Made by a program: the position numbers and the translations under genes
Shown: piece by piece, positions 59,136 to 64,000 of the stretch
Layout of the letters: each line of letters opens with the position of its first letter
How positions within the stretch are numbered: the stretch's first letter is position 1
Origin: Planctomycetota bacterium
Lineage (GTDB): Bacteria > Planctomycetota > UBA1135 > UBA2386
DNA length: 64,000 nucleotides
Reading direction: 5' to 3'
NCBI GenBank assembly: GCA_020849665.1
Contig: JADLFX010000002.1
Coordinates: forward strand, 1-64,000
Notes under the pieces: model-generated
Databases searched by the model: none
What the model saw: the letters and a program-made list of their open reading frames with translations, nothing else
Told to the model about the DNA's origin: nothing

Positions 59136-60857
59136 ATGATGGACTCCGCCTTGTTCCTTTCGTGGACCGCGAGCGCGGTCCTTTCCGCTCTGCCGCAGGA
59201 TCCCGCGCCGACACCCTTCGTGGCCAAGGACGCGGTCGTCGTGGTGCAGATCGACGGTCCCGCGGCGCTGCGCACTGCATTCGCACAGACGCGCCTGGCG
59301 AAGGCCCTGCGCGCGCAGGCGATCGCCCAGGCCTGGGCGCCGCTCAGCAAGGAGATCGACGAGGTCATCGCCGAGGCCCGCAAGGAGGCGCCCTTCGATC
59401 TGGATCTCGTGCTGCGCATCCTCGACGGCTACTCCGGTCGCGCGACCCTCGCACTGCACCTGGACGCGCAGCATGCCGCGGGGCCCGAGCCGGGCTTCCC
59501 CGGCGTGGTCGTGATCGCGCTCGCGGGAGACGGCAGCAGCGACCTCGCGGGGATCGGCGAGACCCTGCGCAAGGCCAGCGAGGGCTCGGGCGCGAAGGGC
59601 CTGCGCGACCTCAAGGCCGGCGACGTAGTGCTGCGCGTGGCGACGGAGGACGAGATCGAGTTCACCCTCCCGGCCATGGTCGAGGGTCAGCTCGTGTCCT
59701 TCGTCGGCGGCGACCTCGAGAAGCGGGTCCCCAGGCTCTTGGCGCTGCGCCCGGCCGAGGGCCATCTGCCGACGGAGGACCAACGCGCCAAGGGCCTGCA
59801 CGCGTTCGTGGACGGGAAGGCGTTTCTGCGACTCCTCCTGCAGCTGGCCGAGGAGAACGGCACCGACCTGCCCATGGATCCGGCGACGCTGTTCGCCGCG
59901 CTCGGCTGCGACACGGTGCGGGACCTGCACGTCCACGCCGCACCCGCGGGCGAGCACCTGCTGGTGCGGGTCTCGCTCGGCTACGAGGGCACGCCGCGCG
60001 GACTCACGGCCATCTACGCCGCCGAGGACGCCGGCGCACCCCATCTCCTGCCGCTGGTGCCCCGTGCGCTGCCCTTGTGGAGCGTCTCGCCGTTCCGGAT
60101 CCGCGAGATGTTCGCGATGGTGGCGGGGGTCTGGGACCTGCTCGGCGACACGCTGCCGATGAGCCGGGAGGACGGGGAGAGGAAGTTCGCCGAGTTCTTC
60201 AAGGTGCGCCTGCGCGAGGATCTGCTCGCCCACCTGGGCGATGAGATGCTGTCCGTGGTGGACGCCGGCGCGATGGCGGCCGGCAGGCGCGAGGCCGAGG
60301 ATGCGGGCCGCGGTGGGGAAGACCCCTTCGCCGAGCTGAGCGGCGTGGCGCTCGCGCTGGAACTGCGCGACGCGAAGGCCTTCGGCGCCTCGTTCGAGCG
60401 CCTGATCCGCAGCCGGGGATTGCACACCGCGCGCAAGCGCGAGGAGTACCAGGGCCAGACCGTGTTCGCGCAGCGGATCCTGGGCAGCGCCGGGTTCGAG
60501 TACGCGATCACCGACCGCGTGTTCGTGATCGGCATCGGCAACGCCGGCGCGCGCGGCCTGCGCGCCATCCTCGACGAGGAGGCGGCCCGCAAGGCCGGCC
60601 AGCCGCCCGCGGAGATGCACCCGGACATCCACGCCCGCCTCGCGCTCTGCCCGAAGGGCTACGAGGGGATCACGTGCTACGACCTGCGTGCGTACGCGGA
60701 CATGTTCCAGCACTTGCCGGCCGAGGGGCCGACGGAGGGCGCGATCCTGAAGGCGTTTCAGAACACGCTGGAGGCCCTGTCCGCGTCCGGTCTGCAGCGG
60801 CTCGTCTCGGTGAGCTACCACGAGAAGGGCCGGCTCCTCGCCTACACCGTGTGGTGA
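59136..60857 (+). CDS. exported DUF3352-like protein
   Basis: The protein has 573 residues; ATG 59136 (or the adjacent ATG 59139) starts 3 bp after the FG-GAP gene. A short signal (LFLSWTASAVLSALPQ) precedes segments typical of DUF3352-like periplasmic proteins: DAVVVVQIDGPAALRTAF, SGRATLALHLD, LVSFVGGDLEKRVP, FAELSGVALALELRDAKAF and YAITDRVFVIGIGNAGARG. The fold of these proteins is thought to be duplicated alpha/beta; no catalytic residues are known. Function is unknown. Co-transcription with the FG-GAP protein suggests a shared surface role. Confidence 0.65.
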   Translation: MMDSALFLSWTASAVLSALPQDPAPTPFVAKDAVVVVQIDGPAALRTAFAQTRLAKALRAQAIAQAWAPLSKEIDEVIAEARKEAPFDLDLVLRILDGYSGRATLALHLDAQHAAGPEPGFPGVVVIALAGDGSSDLAGIGETLRKASEGSGAKGLRDLKAGDVVLRVATEDEIEFTLPAMVEGQLVSFVGGDLEKRVPRLLALRPAEGHLPTEDQRAKGLHAFVDGKAFLRLLLQLAEENGTDLPMDPATLFAALGCDTVRDLHVHAAPAGEHLLVRVSLGYEGTPRGLTAIYAAEDAGAPHLLPLVPRALPLWSVSPFRIREMFAMVAGVWDLLGDTLPMSREDGERKFAEFFKVRLREDLLAHLGDEMLSVVDAGAMAAGRREAEDAGRGGEDPFAELSGVALALELRDAKAFGASFERLIRSRGLHTARKREEYQGQTVFAQRILGSAGFEYAITDRVFVIGIGNAGARGLRAILDEEAARKAGQPPAEMHPDIHARLALCPKGYEGITCYDLRAYADMFQHLPAEGPTEGAILKAFQNTLEALSASGLQRLVSVSYHEKGRLLAYTVW

Positions 60858-61001
60858 GCCCGCGCGGGGCGTCCCCGGCCTGCCTGCGCCATCGCGGTGT
60901 CCGAGGCCGGCCGGGGTTCCGACGCGCTCCTCGCCGGCATGTGTCCGGGAAGCACACAAGGAGTGTCCGCGCGGCGCACGCGGCAGCGCCCTGGCAGCCG
61001 C

Positions 61002-61016
61002 TGGCACAGCGGTTGC
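61002..61016 (+). promoter_or_regulatory. sigma-54 promoter (-24/-12)
   Basis: CTGGCAC, then AGCGG, then TTGCC matches the sigma-54 consensus TGGCAC-N5-TTGC with the required 10 nt between GG and GC. The transcript would start near 61028, leaving a 24-nt leader with an AAGGA ribosome-binding site before ATG 61052. An activator protein would be needed; none is in the window. Confidence 0.75.
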
Positions 61017-61051
61017 CCCTGGATGGCTCCAACAGCAACCCAAGGACACGC

Positions 61052-62446
61052 ATGCGCTTCTCCAGACTCCTGGCTTTCTCCCTCCTCTCGGCCCTGGCCG
61101 CCTGCGGCGGCGGAGGCGGCGGCAGCGGCACCCCGCCTGCACAGCAGGGCCTCACGGTCCTGATCGACACGGCGGCTGGTCCGGGAGCCGACCTGAACGC
61201 CATCGTGGTCGGGATGGCCCTGGAACGGCCGGACGGCAGCCTCACCGGCAACCTGATCCCGGCCGCCGGCTCGGAGCTGCGGTTCGCGGACCCGCAGGGA
61301 CTGGCCAGCGGCATGCGCCTCGACGCCGTGCCCGAGGGCGAATACGTGGCGCTCCACGTGGCGTTCCTGCCGGAGAGCGGCCGGCGCCGGCGCGACGACG
61401 GCAGCCTCGAGACCATCGCGTTCGAGCGCCAGGAGCACCGGTTCGCGTTCGAGGACCGCCTGGCCCACCGGCGCGGGAGCGACGACTGGCTGCACGTACG
61501 GCACGAGCGCGAGCTGCAGCTGGTGACCGGTGCGGGCGGCGCACGGTCGTGGCGCCCCGCCTTCGCGGGCCGGCGCGGCACGCTCCTCGGCGTGCACGAA
61601 GGCCGCTTCGAGGTCCTGCGTGTGCATGCCGCCACGGCCACGATCGAGGGCCGGCTCTGGGCGTTCGGGCGCGCCCTGCCGTTCACCATCCAGGTGGAGC
61701 CCTTGACCGAGTATCGGCGCAAGCTGGGCGCCACCAAGGAGCGGCTGAGCAAGGAGGCCTTCTTCGCGGCCGTCCAGCCGGGTGCATTCCTCGAGGTCGA
61801 GGGTCGGATCGAGGGCAACGCGATCGTCGCGCGCGAGCTGGAAGTGCGGGCAGGCAGCCTCTCCGGCCCCTCGCACCACGTCTACGGTCGCGTCGTCGCC
61901 GTGGACCCACCCAACCAGACCGTGTCGGTCCAGGTGCTCTCGGTGCGCGAGGGCGCGCAGAGCCTGCCCGGCGGCGCCTTCCCGGTGCTGGTCGTGGACG
62001 CGGCCGGCGCCGAGATCGGTCGCAGCCGCACGGGCGAGCGGCTCGGCTTCGCCGCGCTCGTGGTCGGCGCGTTCGTCGAGGTCGAGTGGGAAGGCGCCTG
62101 GACCTCGGGTCCGGTGCGCGCCCGCGAGATCCATCTGGAGGACAGCCTCTCGGGTGGCGGTGCGCACCCCGAGATCGAGGGGCAGGTCGGCTCGGTGGAC
62201 GTGCCGGGCGGCAAGCTGGTCATGGTGCCGCGGCGCGACAACCCGCTGATCGTGGCGGGGCGGATCGTGACGTCCGCCGAGGTGCGGGTGAACAGCGGCA
62301 CGCTGGTGTACCGCGACGAGTCCGGCGCACAGCGCGTGACGATCCCCCTGGATCAGGTGCGCGCCGGCGAGCGGGCCTGGGTCGTCGGCACGGTCGACGC
62401 CAGCGGGATCGTGACGGCGCGCTGGGTGCGCGTGCGCAGCCAGTGA
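61052..62446 (+). CDS. DUF5666-type lipoprotein
   Basis: The protein has 464 residues; ATG 61052 has AAGGA about 8 nt upstream. The signal peptide ends in a good lipobox LAAC, with lipidated Cys18 and a glycine-rich linker (GGGGGGSG) that keeps it on the membrane. The body is beta-rich, with several repeats of the DUF5666 form: a strand such as VEGRIEGNAIVARELEVR, SGRVVAVD-type VYGRVVAVDPPNQTVSVQV, QVGSVDVPGGKLVMVP, and the final ERAWVVGTVDASGIVTARWVRV. DUF5666 is an OB-like domain found in lipoproteins of unknown role. It is the only gene here with a consensus sigma-54 promoter, so it probably responds to a specific signal. Confidence 0.8.
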   Translation: MRFSRLLAFSLLSALAACGGGGGGSGTPPAQQGLTVLIDTAAGPGADLNAIVVGMALERPDGSLTGNLIPAAGSELRFADPQGLASGMRLDAVPEGEYVALHVAFLPESGRRRRDDGSLETIAFERQEHRFAFEDRLAHRRGSDDWLHVRHERELQLVTGAGGARSWRPAFAGRRGTLLGVHEGRFEVLRVHAATATIEGRLWAFGRALPFTIQVEPLTEYRRKLGATKERLSKEAFFAAVQPGAFLEVEGRIEGNAIVARELEVRAGSLSGPSHHVYGRVVAVDPPNQTVSVQVLSVREGAQSLPGGAFPVLVVDAAGAEIGRSRTGERLGFAALVVGAFVEVEWEGAWTSGPVRAREIHLEDSLSGGGAHPEIEGQVGSVDVPGGKLVMVPRRDNPLIVAGRIVTSAEVRVNSGTLVYRDESGAQRVTIPLDQVRAGERAWVVGTVDASGIVTARWVRVRSQ

Positions 62447-62467
62447 GGGGGGCCGCCGCGGGCGCCA

Positions 62468-62517
62468 CGCCAGGGCGGATCGGTTCTCCCCTGCGGGGGA
62501 GCCGGTCCGCCCTGGCG
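62468..62517. terminator. long bidirectional hairpin between convergent genes
   Basis: CGCCAGGGCGGA pairs perfectly over 12 bp with TCCGCCCTGGCG. Inside, CTCCCC pairs with GGGGAG around a TGCG loop. It lies in the gap between convergent stops at 62446 and 62526. No T-run is seen on either strand. Confidence 0.65.
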
Positions 62518-62525
62518 CCTTCCGT

Positions 62526-64000
62526 TCAGAACCCGAAGGTGAGGCGTGCACCGTTGCTGAGCTCGCCCACCTGGAGGAGGGGGCCGCCCGCCGCGGCGAT
62601 GAACTCCTGCACGGTGACCACGGCGCCGATCAGGGTGGGGTCGGCGGGGATCGGCAGGTTGGCGACCAGCGTGCCGGACGCGTTGGTCGAGCCGAACGCC
62701 AGGACGAAGAGGCCCTGCAGCGCGGGCTGCAGGGTGCAGGTCCCGAAGCTGGTCGGGTTCGGCGGACCCCCGGCCAGCAGCAGGCTCACCGGCGCATTGC
62801 TCGCGGCCCCGGTGAGCGTGTAGCTCTGCGCCGCACCGATCCGCGGCGCGGCCACCGCAAGCGCGGGCGTACCGCCCAGGCCGCAGCCCGTGCCCACGAG
62901 GGTGACCGAGGCGGGGTCGACGTCGCAGGTCCAGATGCTGCGGCCGTGCGTGCCGACCACGAGGGTGCGGTCGTTGCGCCACACCAGCTCGTCGATAGAG
63001 ACGATGCCCGGCCCGCCCACCGCGGGCGACCAGTTCTGCCCGTCGTCCTCGGTGTAGTAGAGGCCCAGGTCGGTCGCCGCGTAGTACCGCGAGCCGATCA
63101 CGCGGTGCTGGACGATGCACGACACCGGCACGGGCGGCAGCGCGCCGGCACCGCTGCCGGAGAGCGGGCTCCACGATGCTCCGGCGTTGGTGGTGCGCCA
63201 CACGTTGTTGGCGGCGAAGCCCATCACCGAGACCGTCACCTTGTTGGGGTCGTTGGCGTCGATCACGATCCGCGACACCCAGCGGTCGGGCACGCCCGGC
63301 GCGTTGTCGTCGACCCTGGTCCAGGTCGGCGGATTGGCGAGCGCGTTGGTGGTCTTGTAGATGGCCCCGTTGTTGTGGCCGACCCAGACGATGTTGGAGT
63401 TGCCCTTGGCAACCGCGACCGTCGAGATGTTGCACGGCGGGTTGTTGTCGAAGTGCGCGGGGTCGGGCACGCCCGGCAGCGAATTCGTGCAGGTCAGCGC
63501 CGGCTTCACCGACACCCAGCCCACCGGGCTCGCCTTGGCGTTGGTGGTGCGCCACAGCTGCGCACCGCACGCGTAGAGCCGCGCAGGGTCGTTGGGGTCG
63601 AGCAGGATGTACGCCATGAAGTTGGGCGTCGGGTCGTTGATCCCGCTCTTGATCGAGGTGCCCGAACCCGCCCCCGCGTTCGAGCTGCGGTAGAGGTTCA
63701 GGTAGTAGTACTGCATGTAGAACGTGTTGGGATCCGTGGGATCCGACGCGCAGTACGAGCCATCGCCACCCAGCGGCATGGTCCAGCCGTTCAGGCCGTT
63801 GGCCGGCACGCCACGCACCGTGCCGTTGTCCTGGGCACCGCCCAACACGACACCCGACGTGGGGTGGATGCAGATGCCGTAGAGCTGGGTGATCGCCAAC
63901 CCGTTGGCCAGGTTCGTCCAGCCCGAGGTCTGCGTCACCGTGAGGATGTTGGCCGCGCGTTGGATGCCGCCGTCGTTGCCGACGAACACGGTGGCGTTGT
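62526..64000 (-). CDS. secreted sortilin/BNR-type beta-propeller protein, 5' end missing
   Basis: About 490 codons are visible and the start lies beyond the right edge; the GTG near 63989 is internal. The propeller is of the BNR/sialidase-like (Vps10-type) class: FVGNDGGIQRAANI, LWRTTNAKASPVGWVS, IYKTTNALANPPTW, VWRTTNAGASWSPL and YYTEDDGQNWSPAVGG, with Asp-box-like S/D-x-D-x-G-x-x-W turns. TLVVGTHGRSIW closes the propeller. The last 120 residues (from VTLVGTGCGLGG) form a separate beta domain ending LQVGELSNGARLTFGF, resembling the tails of the proteins at 12648-14714 and 24098-25105. It is probably a large secreted or surface protein; catalytic residues cannot be judged. Confidence 0.82.
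   Translation of the reverse strand, partial: NATVFVGNDGGIQRAANILTVTQTSGWTNLANGLAITQLYGICIHPTSGVVLGGAQDNGTVRGVPANGLNGWTMPLGGDGSYCASDPTDPNTFYMQYYYLNLYRSSNAGAGSGTSIKSGINDPTPNFMAYILLDPNDPARLYACGAQLWRTTNAKASPVGWVSVKPALTCTNSLPGVPDPAHFDNNPPCNISTVAVAKGNSNIVWVGHNNGAIYKTTNALANPPTWTRVDDNAPGVPDRWVSRIVIDANDPNKVTVSVMGFAANNVWRTTNAGASWSPLSGSGAGALPPVPVSCIVQHRVIGSRYYAATDLGLYYTEDDGQNWSPAVGGPGIVSIDELVWRNDRTLVVGTHGRSIWTCDVDPASVTLVGTGCGLGGTPALAVAAPRIGAAQSYTLTGAASNAPVSLLLAGGPPNPTSFGTCTLQPALQGLFVLAFGSTNASGTLVANLPIPADPTLIGAVVTVQEFIAAAGGPLLQVGELSNGARLTFGF

Noticed and set aside
1-64000. tRNA, rRNA, CRISPR, IS or phage genes
   Set aside because: I searched for tRNA T-loop motifs, repeat-spacer arrays and transposase or integrase motifs (DDE, tyrosine recombinase) and found none I could support.

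Overview
The window is a GC-rich chromosomal segment, almost certainly from a planctomycete. The reasons are an ECF sigma factor, a membrane Ser/Thr kinase and a CHAT-domain protein packed together; a kinase fused to a long TPR array; many secreted proteins with parallel beta-helix, FG-GAP, NPCBM, BNR-like and BatA/VWA domains; and a diderm lipoprotein and Tat repertoire. Assignment to a poorly cultured lineage is inference. I saw no rRNA, tRNA, CRISPR array, transposase, integrase or phage gene.

Layout. 0-4.7 kb: end of a CHAT gene, an ECF sigma factor, a divergent kinase and two small exported proteins. 4.8-18.2 kb: a leftward run of a TPR-thioredoxin fusion, a kinase-TPR protein, a DUF4932 metalloprotease-like protein, a beta-helix protein, a tandem HtrA-like protein whose second protease domain is dead, and a small exported protein. 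18.7-25.1 kb: rightward beta-helix protein, small membrane protein, a three-gene molybdopterin dehydrogenase operon (2Fe-2S subunit, Tat-exported Mo subunit, dihaem cytochrome) and a secreted protein. 25.2-41.0 kb: a protease-dead HtrA/PDZ protein and a tightly coupled eight-gene leftward operon (quinoprotein-like propeller, prenyltransferase-fold barrel, two VWA proteins, DUF4175-like, coiled coil, TPR, NPCBM). 41.3-46.2 kb: a HEAT/propeller protein and a giant carboxypeptidase-regulatory-domain protein. 46.2-57.0 kb: leftward housekeeping and envelope genes (M48 protease, TPR, SDR, LemA, dapF, beta-CASP nuclease, RNase HIII, Bor-like lipoprotein, DUF374 acyltransferase, gluzincin, HtrA). 57.0-64.0 kb: FG-GAP protein, DUF3352-like protein, a DUF5666 lipoprotein behind a consensus sigma-54 promoter, and the 3' part of a BNR/sortilin-type propeller gene.

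The most unusual signal is a roughly 48-bp non-coding repeat present in six full copies (five between 19.9 and 26.4 kb, one at 51.5 kb) plus two partial copies. Copies abut start codons, supply stop codons for leftward genes, and in one place form an inverted pair around a 127-bp segment holding what looks like the C-terminal end of a lost gene. I do not recognise this element.

How the genes work together: most products are exported, and the recurring theme is envelope construction and quality control (HtrA-type proteases and pseudoproteases, VWA and BatA membrane proteins, propellers, metalloproteases), with kinase/ECF signalling at the left end. Many gene pairs overlap as ATGA or GTGA, indicating translational coupling. 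Several lone or lead genes have a TA-purine-rich -10-like hexamer very close to the start codon.
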